This document shows positions 38,392 to 48,459 of a stretch of 64,000 nt of DNA, piece by piece; positions within the stretch are counted from its first letter, which is position 1; each line of letters begins with the position of its first letter. Source of the DNA: Comamonas sp. Its GTDB lineage: Bacteria > Pseudomonadota > Gammaproteobacteria > Burkholderiales > Burkholderiaceae_C. The notes beneath the pieces are model-generated. The model saw only the letters and a list, made by a program, of their open reading frames with translations. It was not told the DNA's origin and ran no database searches. The stretch covers positions 341,697-405,696 of the forward strand of contig JAJPEQ010000006.1 in the NCBI GenBank assembly GCA_021166775.1, given 5' to 3'. Position numbers and translations under genes: made by a program.

Positions 38392-39756
38392 ATGTCCGTC
38401 CAGATCACCTTCCTCGGTGCCGCCGGCACCGTCACCGGATCGAAATTCCTGGTGCGCCACGGCGCGCAGTCACTGCTCGTCGATTGCGGGCTGTTTCAGG
38501 GCTACAAGCTGCTGCGCGAGCGCAACTGGCAGCCGTTGCCCATCGCGCCCGCAGTCATCAACGCCGTGGTGCTCACGCATGCGCACCTGGATCACAGCGG
38601 CTACCTGCCGCTGCTGGCCAGAGACGGCTTCGGCGGCCCGGTGTTCTCGACCTCCGGCACGCGTGACCTGTGCGCCATCCTGCTGCCCGACAGCGGCCAC
38701 CTGCAGGAAGAAGACGCGAATTACCTCAACCGCCACAAGCTCAGCAAACACGACCCCGCACTGCCGCTGTACACCCGCCAGGATGCGCTGCACAGCCTGC
38801 ATCTGCTGCGCGCGCAGGGCTGGCACCAGCCGTTCGAGCCGCTGCCGGGCTGGCGCGCCACGTTCAGCCACGCGGGCCACATCCTGGGCGCGGCCAGCGT
38901 GCTGCTGGAGGTCGGTGGGCGGCGCATCCTGTTTTCGGGTGACCTGGGGCGACCCGACGATCTGCTGATGCGCGCGCCCGAGCCGCCGCCCGCGGCCGAC
39001 GTGGTACTGATCGAATCCACCTACGGCGACCGCGAGCATCCCGACAGCAACGTGCTCGACGACCTCGCCGAGCCGCTGGCGCGTCTGGCCGCGCGCGGCG
39101 GCGTGGCGGTGGTGCCGGTGTTCGCGGTGGGGCGCGCGCAGACGGTGCTGTACGCCATCGCCCAGCTCAAGCTGCGCGGCGTGCTACCGCAGGCGCTGCC
39201 GGTGTTTCTCGACAGCCCGATGGCGGTGCAGGCCACCGAGCTCTACGGCAGCCGCCGCGACGAGCACCGGCTGGACACCGCCGCGCTGCGCGCCATGGCG
39301 CGCTGCACCACGCTGGTACACAGCGTGGACGAATCCAAGGCGCTCGCACGCATGCACGGCCCGCGCGTCATCCTCTCGGCCAGCGGCATGGCCACCGGCG
39401 GGCGCGTGCTGCACCACCTGCAGCTCCACGCGGGCGACCACCGCGCCATGATCATCCTGACCGGCCATCAGGCGCCAGGCACACGCGGCGCGCGCATCGC
39501 CGCGGGCGAGAAGAGCATGCGCATCCATGGTCAGGATGTGGCGATTCGCGCCGAGGTGGTGCAATTGGCCAGCGCCTCGGCACATGCCGATCGCACGCAA
39601 CTGCTCGATTGGCTGGGCCGGATGCCAGACCGGCCCGAGCGCGTGTTCGTGGTGCACGGCGAGATCGCCGCGTCCGACCGCCTGCGCGAGGACATCGCCC
39701 ACCGCCTGCGCTGGAACGCGCAGATGCCAGAGCACGGGGCGACGCTGGATGTTTGA
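38392..39756 (+). CDS. MBL-fold RNA metallo-hydrolase (beta-CASP, CPSF73-like)
   Basis: A 454-aa beta-lactamase-fold protein with a beta-CASP domain, related to eukaryotic CPSF73 and bacterial RNase J-like proteins. The zinc motif THAHLDHSGYLP, later FSGDLGR, and the C-terminal RMKL-type region (IILTGHQAPGTRG, SASAHADRTQLL, FVVHGE) are present. It probably acts as an RNA endonuclease or exonuclease, but the bacterial subfamily's role is unclear. It is divergent from tnaA. Confidence 0.9.
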   Translation: MSVQITFLGAAGTVTGSKFLVRHGAQSLLVDCGLFQGYKLLRERNWQPLPIAPAVINAVVLTHAHLDHSGYLPLLARDGFGGPVFSTSGTRDLCAILLPDSGHLQEEDANYLNRHKLSKHDPALPLYTRQDALHSLHLLRAQGWHQPFEPLPGWRATFSHAGHILGAASVLLEVGGRRILFSGDLGRPDDLLMRAPEPPPAADVVLIESTYGDREHPDSNVLDDLAEPLARLAARGGVAVVPVFAVGRAQTVLYAIAQLKLRGVLPQALPVFLDSPMAVQATELYGSRRDEHRLDTAALRAMARCTTLVHSVDESKALARMHGPRVILSASGMATGGRVLHHLQLHAGDHRAMIILTGHQAPGTRGARIAAGEKSMRIHGQDVAIRAEVVQLASASAHADRTQLLDWLGRMPDRPERVFVVHGEIAASDRLREDIAHRLRWNAQMPEHGATLDV

Positions 39757-39763
39757 CGGAATT

Positions 39764-39812
39764 GGACTCGAACCACTTGCCATCAAGCGCAGATAGCTAT
39801 GCTTTCAGGGAT
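39764..39812 (+). repeat. Comamonadaceae-type short repeat, intergenic copy
   Basis: GGAATTGGACTCGAACC, CTTGCCATCAAGCGC and TAGCTATGCTTTC follow the same order as the copy at 43142. It lies 7 bases past the MBL-fold gene, in a gap of 162 bases before the LysR gene. Nothing else is recognised in that gap. Confidence 0.6.
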
Positions 39813-39918
39813 GACAGTCGTCACACTTTTTTCATTCATCGTGTTTCACGATGCTTATTGCACAAACTAGCAGGCAACCCATGGTTATTCATCGCAAAAC
39901 GCGACGAAAATACCACCC

Positions 39919-40848
39919 ATGGAAGGCCCCGAGCGTAACTTTGCGCGCCGCATCGACCTGACCTCGCTGCAGCTCTTCGTCGCCGTGTGCGAGCTCGGCG
40001 GCATTGGCCGCGCGGCGCAGCAGGAATACATCGCCGCCTCGGCGGTGAGCAAGCGCCTGTCCGATCTCGAAGCCGTGGTGGGCACGCCGCTGCTGCGCCG
40101 CGGACGCCGCGGCGTCACCCCCACGCCCGCGGGCGAGAGCCTGCTGCACCACGCGCGCGCCGTGCTGTTCGGCCTGGAACGCATGCAGGGCGAACTCGCG
40201 GAGTACGCCGAGGGCGTGCGCGGCCATGTGCGCATGCACGCCAACCTCTCGGCCATCTTGCAGTTCCTGCCCGAGGACTTGGGCGCGTTTGCCCGCGCGC
40301 ATGCTCAGATCAAGATCGATTTGCAGGAGCACCTCTCGCCTGCCGTGGCGCACGCGGTGGCCGAGGGCGCGGCCGACCTGGGCATCTGCAGCCTGCGCGC
40401 CAGCAGCGGCGACACCGGCCTGCAAAGCCGCGCCTACCGCAACGACCGGCTGGTCGTCGTCGTGCCGCGCTCGCATGCACTGGCGGGCCGCGGCGCCGTG
40501 CGCTTCGAAGACGTGCTGGCCTGGGACATCGTCGGCCTGCACGCGGGCAGCTCGATCAGCCTGGCCATGCGCGCGGCGGCCGCGCAAGCGGCCCGCCCGC
40601 TGCGCCAGCGCATTCAGGTCACGAGCCTGGACGCGATGTGCCGCATGATCGACAACGGCCTGGGCATCGGCCTGTTGCCCGATCGCGCGTTCACGCTGAT
40701 GCAGGGCATGGGGCAGCTCGCCGCCGTGGCGTTGCAGGAGCCCTGGGCCGAGCGCGAGCTACGCCTCGTCGCGCGCGACTTCGACGCGCTGCCTGCGGCC
40801 GCGCGGCTGCTCGCGGACCAGATCGCGCGCGAGGCGGTGGATCACTAA
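39919..40848 (+). CDS. LysR family transcriptional regulator
   Basis: A 309-aa LysR-type regulator with helix-turn-helix LGGIGRAAQQEYIAASAVSK, linker, and effector domain (DLGICSLRAS, NGLGIGLLPDRA). It is on the same strand as leuC, and its stop codon overlaps the presumed leuC -10 box. Control of leucine genes is possible but not supported by any visible operator. Its ATG lies in an AT-rich patch after an intergenic repeat. Confidence 0.88.
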   Translation: MEGPERNFARRIDLTSLQLFVAVCELGGIGRAAQQEYIAASAVSKRLSDLEAVVGTPLLRRGRRGVTPTPAGESLLHHARAVLFGLERMQGELAEYAEGVRGHVRMHANLSAILQFLPEDLGAFARAHAQIKIDLQEHLSPAVAHAVAEGAADLGICSLRASSGDTGLQSRAYRNDRLVVVVPRSHALAGRGAVRFEDVLAWDIVGLHAGSSISLAMRAAAAQAARPLRQRIQVTSLDAMCRMIDNGLGIGLLPDRAFTLMQGMGQLAAVALQEPWAERELRLVARDFDALPAAARLLADQIAREAVDH

Positions 40849-40851
40849 AAT
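40846..40851 (+). promoter_or_regulatory. Putative -10 box TAAAAT for leuC
   Basis: CACTAAAATTTGG overlaps the LysR stop codon and lies 51 bases before the leuC ATG. It matches the TAAAAT boxes before asd and lysS. No leucine-rich leader peptide is found in the short leader. Confidence 0.5.
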
Positions 40852-40902
40852 TTGGAACTCGTCCGAATGCACCCGAACGGGCGAACAACGCAAGAGGAAA
40901 CG

Positions 40903-42324
40903 ATGGGACGCACCCTGTACGACAAAGTCTTCGACGAGCACGTCGTCCACACCGAAGAGGACGGCACTGCGCTGCTCTACATCGATCGCCACCTGGTGCA
41001 CGAGGTGACGAGCCCGCAGGCCTTCGAGGGGCTGCGAGAGGCCGGCCGCAAGGTCTGGCGCACCAGCTCTATCATCGCCACTGCCGACCACAACACACCG
41101 ACCACCGGCTGGGAGCGGGGCTACGACGGCATCGCCGACCCGATCAGCAAGCTGCAGATCGAAACGCTGGACGAGAACATCGGCAAGACCGGTGCGGCCG
41201 CGTTCTTTCCCTTCCTGTCCAAGCGCCAGGGCATCGTGCACGTGATCGGCCCGGAAAACGGCGCGACGCTGCCCGGCATGACCGTGGTCTGCGGCGACAG
41301 CCACACCAGCACGCACGGCGCGTTCGGGGCGCTGGCGCACGGCATCGGCACCAGCGAGGTCGAGCACGTGCTGGCCACGCAGTGCCTGCTGGCCAAGAAG
41401 GCGAAGAACATGCTGGTGCGCGTGAACGGCCAGGTGGCGCCGGGCATCACCGCCAAGGACATCGTGCTGGCGATCATCGGCCGGATAGGCACGGCCGGCG
41501 GCACCGGCTACACCATCGAATTCGGCGGCGAGGCGATCCGCGCGCTCTCGATGGAGGGCCGCATGACGGTGTGCAACATGACCATAGAAGCCGGCGCGCG
41601 CGCGGGCATGATCGCGGTCGACCAGAAAACCATCGACTACTTCAAGGGCAGGCCGCTTGCACCCACCGGCGTGGAGTGGGACCAGGCGGTGGCCTACTGG
41701 AAGACGCTGCACTCGGACGCCGACGCGCACTTCGACGCCATCGTCGATCTGCAGGGGGCAGACATCTTGCCGCAGGTCACCTGGGGCACCAACCCCGAGA
41801 TGGTGACGGACGTCAACGGCCGCGTGCCCGACCCCGACAAGGAAAAGGACGCGAGCCGCCGCCACGCGATCGAGCGCGCGCTGACCTACATGGGCCTCAC
41901 GCCCGGCAAGGCAATCACGGACATCTTCGTGGACAAGATCTTCATCGGCTCGTGCACCAACAGCCGCATCGAAGATCTGCGCGCCGCTGCGGCCGTGGTG
42001 AAGAAGCTCAACCAGAGAATCGCGAAGAACATCAAGCTCGCGATGGTCGTGCCCGGCTCGGGCCTGGTGAAGGAACAGGCCGAGCGCGAGGGGCTCGACA
42101 AGATCTTCCTGGCCGCGGGCTTCGAATGGCGCGAACCGGGCTGCTCGATGTGCCTGGCGATGAACGCCGACCGGCTGGAAAAGGGCGAGCGCTGCGCCTC
42201 CACCTCCAACCGAAACTTCGAGGGCCGCCAGGGCGCGGGCGGGCGCACCCACCTCGTGAGCCCGGCGATGGCTGCGGCCGCCGCGATCCACGGCCACTTC
42301 GTCGATATCCGCCAATTCGCCTGA
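40903..42324 (+). CDS. leuC: 3-isopropylmalate dehydratase large subunit
   Basis: With LeuD this aconitase-family enzyme isomerises 2-isopropylmalate to 3-isopropylmalate in leucine synthesis. The 473-aa protein has the [4Fe-4S] ligands in [11 protein letters not shown] and GCSMCLAMN, and the family N-terminus [18 protein letters not shown] 40903 follows GAGGAAA. It begins the superoperon leuC-entericidin-leuD-leuB, and asd follows. Confidence 0.96.
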   Translation: MGRTLYDKVFDEHVVHTEEDGTALLYIDRHLVHEVTSPQAFEGLREAGRKVWRTSSIIATADHNTPTTGWERGYDGIADPISKLQIETLDENIGKTGAAAFFPFLSKRQGIVHVIGPENGATLPGMTVVCGDSHTSTHGAFGALAHGIGTSEVEHVLATQCLLAKKAKNMLVRVNGQVAPGITAKDIVLAIIGRIGTAGGTGYTIEFGGEAIRALSMEGRMTVCNMTIEAGARAGMIAVDQKTIDYFKGRPLAPTGVEWDQAVAYWKTLHSDADAHFDAIVDLQGADILPQVTWGTNPEMVTDVNGRVPDPDKEKDASRRHAIERALTYMGLTPGKAITDIFVDKIFIGSCTNSRIEDLRAAAAVVKKLNQRIAKNIKLAMVVPGSGLVKEQAEREGLDKIFLAAGFEWREPGCSMCLAMNADRLEKGERCASTSNRNFEGRQGAGGRTHLVSPAMAAAAAIHGHFVDIRQFA

Positions 42325-42334
42325 AGGACCTCCC

Positions 42335-42460
42335 ATGCTCAAAGCGACCGCACTCGTTTCCCTGCTGCTCGCCGTGTTCCTTGCCGGATGCAACACCGTC
42401 AAGGGTATGGGCCAGGACGTGCAAAAGGCTGGCAGCGCGATCGAGCGCGCGGCCAAATAA
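42335..42460 (+). CDS. Entericidin A/B family small lipoprotein
   Basis: A 41-aa lipoprotein missed by the ORF track. It starts [15 protein letters not shown], has a lipobox ending FLAGC, and then [20 protein letters not shown], which matches entericidins. These small outer-membrane lipoproteins were described in E. coli as an antidote/toxin pair, but most homologs have no known role. It sits 10 bases after leuC and 17 before leuD, so it is co-expressed with leucine genes. Confidence 0.85.
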   Translation: MLKATALVSLLLAVFLAGCNTVKGMGQDVQKAGSAIERAAK

Positions 42461-42477
42461 CAGGACACCACCCCATC

Positions 42478-43131
42478 ATGCAGAAATTCACCGTGCACAA
42501 GGGGCTCGTCGCCCCCATGGATCGCGAGAACGTGGATACCGACGCGATCATTCCCAAGCAGTTTCTCAAGTCGATCAAGCGCACCGGCTTCGGCCCCAAC
42601 CTGTTCGACGAATGGCGCTATCTGGATCAGCCTGGCAAGCCCGGCATGCCCGAATCCAAACGCAAGCCGAATCCGGACTTCGTGCTCAACCAGCCGCGCT
42701 ACAAAGGCGCGAGCATCCTGCTGGCGCGCCAGAACTTCGGCTGCGGATCGAGCCGCGAGCACGCGCCCTGGGCGTTGCAGCAGTACGGCTTTCGCGCGCT
42801 GATTGCGCCCAGCTACGCCGACATTTTCTTCAACAACTGCTACAAGAACGGCCTGCTGCCCATCGTGCTGCCCGAGACCGTGGTCGGCAGTTTGTTCGAC
42901 GCGGTGGCCGCGTTCCCGGGCTACGAACTCACCGTTGATCTGCAGCGTCAGGTGGTCGTGCAACCCCAGGGCGAGGAAATCCCGTTCGAGGTCGAGCCCT
43001 TTCGCAAATACTGTCTGCTCGGCGGCCTGGACGACATCGGCCTGACGCTGCGCCACAAGGACAAGATCCAGGCCTACGAGGCCGAGCGCCTCATCACCAA
43101 GCCCTGGCTGGCGCACGTGATGTCCTCCTGA
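42478..43131 (+). CDS. leuD: 3-isopropylmalate dehydratase small subunit
   Basis: LeuD completes the isopropylmalate isomerase with LeuC. The 217-aa protein has the family features [33 protein letters not shown] and [10 protein letters not shown]. It starts at ATG 42478. A copy of the short intergenic repeat fills the gap before leuB. Confidence 0.96.
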   Translation: MQKFTVHKGLVAPMDRENVDTDAIIPKQFLKSIKRTGFGPNLFDEWRYLDQPGKPGMPESKRKPNPDFVLNQPRYKGASILLARQNFGCGSSREHAPWALQQYGFRALIAPSYADIFFNNCYKNGLLPIVLPETVVGSLFDAVAAFPGYELTVDLQRQVVVQPQGEEIPFEVEPFRKYCLLGGLDDIGLTLRHKDKIQAYEAERLITKPWLAHVMSS

Positions 43132-43140
43132 AATCTCAAG

Positions 43141-43190
43141 CAAAAATCGGCTCTAGCGCTTGTCCATCAAGTGTTGGCAGCTATCAAATC
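43141..43190 (+). repeat. Comamonadaceae-type short repeat, reference copy in the leuD-leuB gap
   Basis: CGGCTCTAGCGCTTGTCC, then ATCAAGTGTTGGCAGCTATC, is the best-preserved copy here. CGCTTG and CAAGTG form a weak dyad. I recall closely similar sequences scattered through Comamonadaceae genomes; this is memory, not a search. It ends 10 bases before leuB. Confidence 0.7.
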
Positions 43191-43200
43191 AAGAAACATC

Positions 43201-44271
43201 ATGAACATTGCCATCCTGCCGGGCGACGGCATAGGCCCCGAAATCGTCGCCGAAGCCGTCAAGGTCCTGAAGGCACTCGGTCTGAGATTCGAGATGGAAA
43301 CGGCACCGGTCGGCGGCGCCGCCTACGAGGCCGCGGGCCACCCGCTGCCCGAGTCCACGCTCAGGCTCGCCCGGGCGGCCGACGCCATCCTCTTCGGCGC
43401 GGTGGGCGACTGGAAGTACGACAAGCTCGAGCGCGCGCTGCGCCCCGAGCAGGCCATTCTGGGCCTGCGCAAGGCGCTCGGCCTGTTCGCCAACTTCCGC
43501 CCCGCGATCTGCTACGAACAACTCACGCACGCCTCCAGCCTCAAGCCCGAGCTGGTCGCGGGCCTGGACATCCTCATCGTGCGCGAGCTCACCGGCGACA
43601 TCTATTTCGGTCAGCCGCGCGGGCGCCGCAGCGCGCCCGATGGCGCGTTTGCCGGCAGCGAGGAAGCGTTCGACACCATGCGCTACACGCGCCCCGAAAT
43701 CGAGCGCATCGCCCGCGTGGCCTTCGACGCCGCACGCCAGCGCCACAAGCGCGTGACCAGCGTGGACAAGGCCAACGTACTGGAGACCTTCCAGTTCTGG
43801 AAGGATGTGGTGAGCGACGTGCACAAGGACTACCCCGACGTGCAGCTCGAGCACATGTACGTGGACAACGCCGCGATGCAGCTCGTCAAGGAACCGAAGA
43901 AATTCGACGTGATCGTGACCGGCAACATGTTTGGTGACATCCTCAGCGACGAAGCTTCGATGCTCACCGGCTCCATCGGCATGCTGCCCTCGGCCAGTCT
44001 GAACGAGAAGAAGCAGGGGCTTTACGAGCCCAGCCACGGCAGCGCCCCCGACATCGCGGGCAAGGGCGTGGCCAACCCGCTGGCCACCATCCTCAGCGCC
44101 GCGATGATGCTGCGCTTCTCGCTGAACCAGCCCGAGGCCGCGGACCGCATCGAGGCGGCGGTCAAAACGGTGCTGGCGCAGGGCCTGCGCACGCCGGACA
44201 TCCACAGCGAAGGCACGACCCGCGTCGGCACCACGCAGATGGGCGACGCGGTGGTCAACGCATTGCGCTGA
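43201..44271 (+). CDS. leuB: 3-isopropylmalate dehydrogenase
   Basis: LeuB oxidises and decarboxylates 3-isopropylmalate with NAD+, forming 2-oxoisocaproate precursor. The 356-aa protein shows the nucleotide-loop start [11 protein letters not shown], the substrate Arg cluster in [14 protein letters not shown], the Lys in [10 protein letters not shown], and [16 protein letters not shown]. It starts at ATG 43201. Confidence 0.96.
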   Translation: MNIAILPGDGIGPEIVAEAVKVLKALGLRFEMETAPVGGAAYEAAGHPLPESTLRLARAADAILFGAVGDWKYDKLERALRPEQAILGLRKALGLFANFRPAICYEQLTHASSLKPELVAGLDILIVRELTGDIYFGQPRGRRSAPDGAFAGSEEAFDTMRYTRPEIERIARVAFDAARQRHKRVTSVDKANVLETFQFWKDVVSDVHKDYPDVQLEHMYVDNAAMQLVKEPKKFDVIVTGNMFGDILSDEASMLTGSIGMLPSASLNEKKQGLYEPSHGSAPDIAGKGVANPLATILSAAMMLRFSLNQPEAADRIEAAVKTVLAQGLRTPDIHSEGTTRVGTTQMGDAVVNALR

Positions 44272-44319
44272 TGCGGCGTTCATGGATACGCTGCGTGCAT
44301 GAGATCATGCGGCATCCTT

Positions 44320-44325
44320 TAAAAT
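44320..44325 (+). promoter_or_regulatory. Putative -10 box TAAAAT for the asd leader
   Basis: CTTTAAAATCCGGTGTC lies eight bases before the leader-peptide ATG at 44334, so initiation would fall at or next to it. A dyad GCATGA-GA-TCATGC (44297-44310) covers the -35 position and may bind a regulator. Confidence 0.6.
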
Positions 44326-44333
44326 CCGGTGTC

Positions 44334-44435
44334 ATGCGCGATCACTGCCTGTTTCCGACCCAGAACCCGCCTGTTGCGACAGCAGGCGTGGCGGCGCGCG
44401 CATCCATCACCAAAACCACGACCATTACGGGCTGA
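44334..44435 (+). CDS. Threonine/isoleucine-rich leader peptide upstream of asd (candidate attenuator peptide)
   Basis: A 33-codon frame absent from the ORF track. It starts just after a TAAAAT box and ends ...ASITKTTTITG followed by TGA. The last nine codons include five threonine and two isoleucine codons. This closely recalls E. coli ThrL (repeated Thr and Ile ahead of thrABC). Asd makes aspartate semialdehyde, the branch compound to threonine and methionine, so ribosome stalling at Thr/Ile codons when those tRNAs are uncharged would make sense. Direct evidence for translation is lacking. Confidence 0.65.
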   Translation: MRDHCLFPTQNPPVATAGVAARASITKTTTITG

Positions 44436-44450
44436 AGCAGCTCCGGCATC

Positions 44451-44519
44451 GTCGTGCGCCCCCCTCCGGCCCTGACGAGCCGGGGCAAAAAGCAGCGCCG
44501 GATGGTGCACAGACTTTTT
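44451..44519 (+). terminator. Candidate attenuator terminator in the asd leader
   Basis: GTCGTGCGCC (44451) can pair, imperfectly, with GGTGCACAGAC (44504), which runs into TTTTT. Inside is a further hairpin, CCGGC/GCCGG around CCTGACGA. A competing pairing joins CCGGC at 44443, close behind the leader stop codon, to GCCGG at 44497. The two folds could be alternatives set by ribosome position. Pairings were drawn by eye without energy calculation. Confidence 0.45.
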
Positions 44520-44537
44520 ATCTGAAAGGGCAGAACA

Positions 44538-45650
44538 ATGAGCAAGCAACTGGTGGGCCTCGTCGGCTGGCGCGGCATGGTCGGCTCCGTGCTGATGGAG
44601 CGCATGCAGGCTGAAGGCGACTTCGAGCTGATCGAGCCGATCTTCTTTTCGACCTCCAACGCGGGCGGCCAGGCGCCCGAGATGGCGCGCACGCACCGCG
44701 CGCTGCAGGACGCAAACGACGTCGCCGCGCTCACGAAGTGCGACATCATCATCTCCTGCCAGGGCGGCGACTACACCAAGGCCATCTTCCCCAAGGTGCG
44801 CGCCAGCGGCTGGCAAGGCCACTGGATCGACGCGGCCAGCGCGCTGCGCATGCAGGATGACGCCGTCATCATCCTCGACCCGGTCAACCAGGATCTGATC
44901 GAGTCCAGGCTCGCCGCGGGCGGCAGGAACTGGATCGGCGGCAACTGCACCAATTCCATCCTGCTGATGGGTCTCGTCGGTCTGTTCAAGGCCAATCTGG
45001 TCGAATGGGTCAGCTCCATGACCTACCAGGCGGCCTCGGGCGGCGGCGCGAATCACATGCGCGAGCTGCTCAAGGGCATGGGCGTGATCCATGGCGCGGT
45101 GGCCAAGGAACTCGCCACCCCGGCCTCAGCCATCCTCGAAATCGACCGCCAGGTCGCGCAGACCATCCGCCAGGACGTGCCGCGCGAGTTCTTCGGCGCC
45201 CCCCTGGCCGGCGGCCTGATCCCGTGGATCGACACGCAGCTGGACAACGGCCAGTCCAAGGAAGAGTGGAAGGGTCAGGCCGAGGTCAACAAGATCCTGG
45301 GCACACCCTCGCCCATCCCGGTTGACGGCCTGTGCGTGCGCATCGGCGCCATGCGCTGCCATTCGCTGGCGCTCACGCTCAAGCTCAAGCGCGATGTGCC
45401 GCTGGCCGAAATCGAGGCACTCATCAAGGGCGGCAATCCCTGGGTCAAGTTCGTGCCCAACGAGCGCGAACAGACCGTCCGGGAACTCACGCCTGCCGCC
45501 ATCACCGGCACGCTGGAAGTGGCCGTGGGCCGCGTGCGCAAGCTCAACATCGGCCCGCAGTACGTCTCCGCCTTCGTGGTGGGTGACCAGTTGCTGTGGG
45601 GCGCGGCCGAGCCGCTGCGCCGCATGCTGCGCATCCTGCTCAAGGCCTGA
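44538..45650 (+). CDS. asd: Aspartate-semialdehyde dehydrogenase
   Basis: Asd reduces aspartyl phosphate to aspartate semialdehyde with NADPH, feeding lysine, diaminopimelate, methionine and threonine synthesis. The 370-aa protein has the NADP motif [11 protein letters not shown], the active-site Cys in [12 protein letters not shown], and [15 protein letters not shown] 44538 follows GAAAGGG. It lies downstream of leuB, separated by a 266-base leader with its own promoter, a leader peptide and a terminator-like structure. Confidence 0.96.
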   Translation: MSKQLVGLVGWRGMVGSVLMERMQAEGDFELIEPIFFSTSNAGGQAPEMARTHRALQDANDVAALTKCDIIISCQGGDYTKAIFPKVRASGWQGHWIDAASALRMQDDAVIILDPVNQDLIESRLAAGGRNWIGGNCTNSILLMGLVGLFKANLVEWVSSMTYQAASGGGANHMRELLKGMGVIHGAVAKELATPASAILEIDRQVAQTIRQDVPREFFGAPLAGGLIPWIDTQLDNGQSKEEWKGQAEVNKILGTPSPIPVDGLCVRIGAMRCHSLALTLKLKRDVPLAEIEALIKGGNPWVKFVPNEREQTVRELTPAAITGTLEVAVGRVRKLNIGPQYVSAFVVGDQLLWGAAEPLRRMLRILLKA

Positions 45651-45764
45651 TCCGGCCCGCAGCCCCGCACGGCGCCCGTGGGCGAGGTGTCCGTGCGAAT
45701 TGTTGCCAGCAGCCAACAAGCGATGAGGGAAAGCGTTGAAAGAAAGCTGAACCGCATCCTCACC

Positions 45765-45793
45765 TTGTCAGTGCAACACATTGATGCTAAGGT
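45765..45793 (+). promoter_or_regulatory. Putative fimV promoter
   Basis: TTGTCA and TAAGGT are separated by exactly 17 bases, 86 bases before the fimV ATG. The -10 is weak. A terminator-like hairpin begins about 16 bases further on. Confidence 0.45.
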
Positions 45794-45808
45794 GCTTTGA
45801 CCTGTCAT

Positions 45809-45832
45809 CAGGAGCTTTTTCGCTCCTGTTTT
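45809..45832 (+). terminator. Terminator-like hairpin in the fimV leader
   Basis: CAGGAGC and GCTCCTG form a 7-bp perfect stem around TTTTTC, followed by TTTT. It may end asd read-through. Because it lies downstream of the putative fimV promoter, it would also act on transcripts from that promoter. Confidence 0.6.
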
Positions 45833-45879
45833 CAAAGCGCAAAGCACCCCTTTAGGACGCAACGCACATCGCCGCACCC

Positions 45880-48444
45880 ATGCATCGCTGGAAATTCTCT
45901 CTCCTGGCCACCGCGGCCGCTCTGTCCACGGGGCTGTACATCTCCGACGCCAGCGCTCTGACGCTGGGCCGGGTGACGGTGCAATCGGCATTGGGCGAGC
46001 CGCTGCGCGCCCAGGTTGCGCTGCCCAACATCACACCGGCCGAGGCGGACTCCCTGCACGTCAGCATCGCCAGCCCCGACGTCTTTCGCGCCCAGGGGCT
46101 GGAATTTTCGCCGGCAGTCAACGGTATCCACCTGGAACTCAAGCGCGGCGCAGGTGGCGCCATGGTGCTGCAGTTGAACAGCAACAGCGCGGTCAACGAT
46201 CCGTTCATCGACCTCGTCATCGACGCCGCCTGGAACGCCGGCCACCTGGTGCGCAGCTACACGCTGCTCTTCGATCCCCCCGCGCTGCGCAGTGCCCCGG
46301 CGCCCGCGCCCGTCGCCCCGCAGACGCCGAGCAGCCCGGCCGCGGCCGCGCCGGTGCGCACGCCGAGCGTGTCCATGTCCACCACCGCGGCCGCGCGCGC
46401 GCCCGCCGCGGCAACGCACGGCACGGAGGAGCCATCTGGCAAGGAAGTGAGTGTTCAGGCGGGCGATACGGCCGGAGCCATCGCCAGCGCCCACCGCCCG
46501 AGCGGCATCTCACTCGATCAGATGCTGGTGGCCATGGTTCGAGCCAATCCGCACGCCTTCATCGAAGGCAACGTCAACCGGCTGCGCGCGGGCTCCGTCC
46601 TGCACCTGCCGGGCAAGGAGGAGGCGCAGGCCACCCCCGCCGCGCAAGCGCGCCGGATCATCGCCGCGCAAAGCCAGGATTTCAACGCCTACCGTCGCCG
46701 CTTGGCAGGCGCCGCGCCCGAGGCAGCGGTGCAGGCCGCCTCGCGTTCGGCCAGCGGCAAGGTGCAGACCGAAGTGGCGGAAGACAAGCCCGCTGCCAAG
46801 AGCGCCGACAAGCTCACGTTGAGCAAGGGCAGTGCGTCCAAGCAGGCCGCGGATGCCAAGACGGCACAAGCCAAGCAGGCCGAAGACGATGCGGCGCGCC
46901 TGAAAGAGCTCTCCAAGAACATTGAAGATCTCAAGAATGTGAGCCAGGGCACCGAGCCCGCGCCAGCGCCTTCGGCGCAAACGGCCGCGCCCGGGGCCGC
47001 CGACAGCTCGCCAGCCTCATCGACTGCGCCCGTCACCGCGCCCACCGGGTCCGCGGCGACTACACCCCCGGCCCAGACAGCCGCCGCGCCAGAGCCCGCC
47101 GCTGCGCCGCCGGCAGAATCCGTCAAGCCCAAGGAAGCGCCCAAACCCGCCACGCCGACGGCGGCAGCGCCCGCGCCGACGCCCGAACCCGGCCCGCTCG
47201 ACGCGCTGACCGAGCAGCCGCTGCTGGCCGGCGGCGCGCTGGCACTGGTGCTCCTGCTGCTCGGCTGGGGCGGCTACCGCTGGAAGCAAAACCGACGCAA
47301 TGCGCAAGGGCCGGAAACCACGTTTGCGGACGATGCCGACCACCCCGACTCCTTCTTCGCCGAAAGCGGCGGTCAGGAAGTGGACACCACGAGCAGCGAC
47401 CTCACCACGGGCTCCACCTCCACCCTGTATTCACCGAGCCAGCTCGACCAGATCGGCGATGTGGATCCGGTTGCCGAGGCGGACGTCTACCTTGCCTACG
47501 GCAAAGACCCAGAGGCCGAGGCGATCCTCAAGGAAGCGGCGCTGCAGCATCCCGAGCAGATCCCCATTGCGGCCAAACTGGCGGAAATTTACGCTAAACG
47601 GCAGGACCGTGTGGCCTTCGAGTCCATGGCTCGCAAGGTCCGGGATCTGACCCGCGGCCAGGGTGCGGAGTGGGAGCGAGTGCGCCAGGCAGGCGCCGAG
47701 CTCGACGGCGACAACCCGCTGTACAAGCCTGCGGCCCCGACGGCGGCTCGCCCTGAGGAGCCCGATTTTTCCGTGGCGGCCGGGCCTGCGTTCGCGGTAT
47801 CGACACCCGCCGCCCTCGACTCGGTGCTGCCCGAAATCAACCTCGATCTGGATCTGGATGACAGCGCCGCCACCCTGCCGCCTGCGCACACCCCGTCCGC
47901 GACGTCTGCGGCGGGCAGTGCCTTCGCGGCTGCGGCCGTCGGTGCGGCTCAGCGCGCGCTCGACGAACCCGGCGCAACGGACGAACTCCAGGAACTGACA
48001 CTGCCCCCGGCCTTGCCGGAAGAGCCGATCCCCGCGCTGCACACGAGCGAACCTCTCGAACAGACGCTCAATTTTCCGATCGACGATCTGGCCTTGGCCG
48101 ACAGTGGCCCCATGCCGCTGACCAGACAGGACGTCCCGCCCACGCAGGCTGCCGGCCTGACGTCACAGCCGGCCCCGCTGGAATTTGATCTGGGCGATCT
48201 GTCGCTGGACCTGAACCAACCCGCTGACGCCGCGCCCGCGGCAAGCGCCGCCGCCCCGGCGCGGGCCGACGAGCCCCAACCGGCCATTCCAAGCGATCCG
48301 CTGGCCACCAAGCTGGCGCTGGCCGAAGAATTCAAGGCCATCGGCGACAATGAAGGCGCACGCTCGCTGATCGAAGAAGTCATGGCGCAGGCCAGCGGCG
48401 ACCTCAAGACCGAGGCGCAGCGCCTGCTCGATACGCTGAGCTGA
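45880..48444 (+). CDS. fimV: FimV-like polar peptidoglycan-binding protein
   Basis: FimV is an inner-membrane hub protein with a peptidoglycan-binding LysM domain, involved in type IV pilus assembly and polar signalling. The 854-aa product has a signal sequence and the FimV N-terminus ([18 protein letters not shown]). A LysM-like segment (~190-245), a coiled coil, a long Ala/Pro-rich stretch, a transmembrane helix (~447-465), an acidic cytoplasmic part with TPR-like [15 protein letters not shown], and the FimV C-terminal motif ([20 protein letters not shown]) follow. It stands in the usual place between asd and truA. Confidence 0.93.
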   Translation: MHRWKFSLLATAAALSTGLYISDASALTLGRVTVQSALGEPLRAQVALPNITPAEADSLHVSIASPDVFRAQGLEFSPAVNGIHLELKRGAGGAMVLQLNSNSAVNDPFIDLVIDAAWNAGHLVRSYTLLFDPPALRSAPAPAPVAPQTPSSPAAAAPVRTPSVSMSTTAAARAPAAATHGTEEPSGKEVSVQAGDTAGAIASAHRPSGISLDQMLVAMVRANPHAFIEGNVNRLRAGSVLHLPGKEEAQATPAAQARRIIAAQSQDFNAYRRRLAGAAPEAAVQAASRSASGKVQTEVAEDKPAAKSADKLTLSKGSASKQAADAKTAQAKQAEDDAARLKELSKNIEDLKNVSQGTEPAPAPSAQTAAPGAADSSPASSTAPVTAPTGSAATTPPAQTAAAPEPAAAPPAESVKPKEAPKPATPTAAAPAPTPEPGPLDALTEQPLLAGGALALVLLLLGWGGYRWKQNRRNAQGPETTFADDADHPDSFFAESGGQEVDTTSSDLTTGSTSTLYSPSQLDQIGDVDPVAEADVYLAYGKDPEAEAILKEAALQHPEQIPIAAKLAEIYAKRQDRVAFESMARKVRDLTRGQGAEWERVRQAGAELDGDNPLYKPAAPTAARPEEPDFSVAAGPAFAVSTPAALDSVLPEINLDLDLDDSAATLPPAHTPSATSAAGSAFAAAAVGAAQRALDEPGATDELQELTLPPALPEEPIPALHTSEPLEQTLNFPIDDLALADSGPMPLTRQDVPPTQAAGLTSQPAPLEFDLGDLSLDLNQPADAAPAASAAAPARADEPQPAIPSDPLATKLALAEEFKAIGDNEGARSLIEEVMAQASGDLKTEAQRLLDTLS

Positions 48445-48459
48445 TCAAGCCGCGCGCAC

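Noticed and set aside
39764-39790. GGACTCGAACC, which looks like the reverse complement of a tRNA T-arm (GGTTCGAGTCC), suggesting a tRNA remnant or attachment site
   Set aside because: The T-stem does not pair fully and no other tRNA arms are present. The stretch aligns along its length with the short repeat family.
39987-42938. 983-aa plus-strand ORF across the LysR gene, leuC, entericidin and leuD
   Set aside because: Wrong frame of four well-supported genes; composition is Arg/Gly/Ala/Pro-rich.
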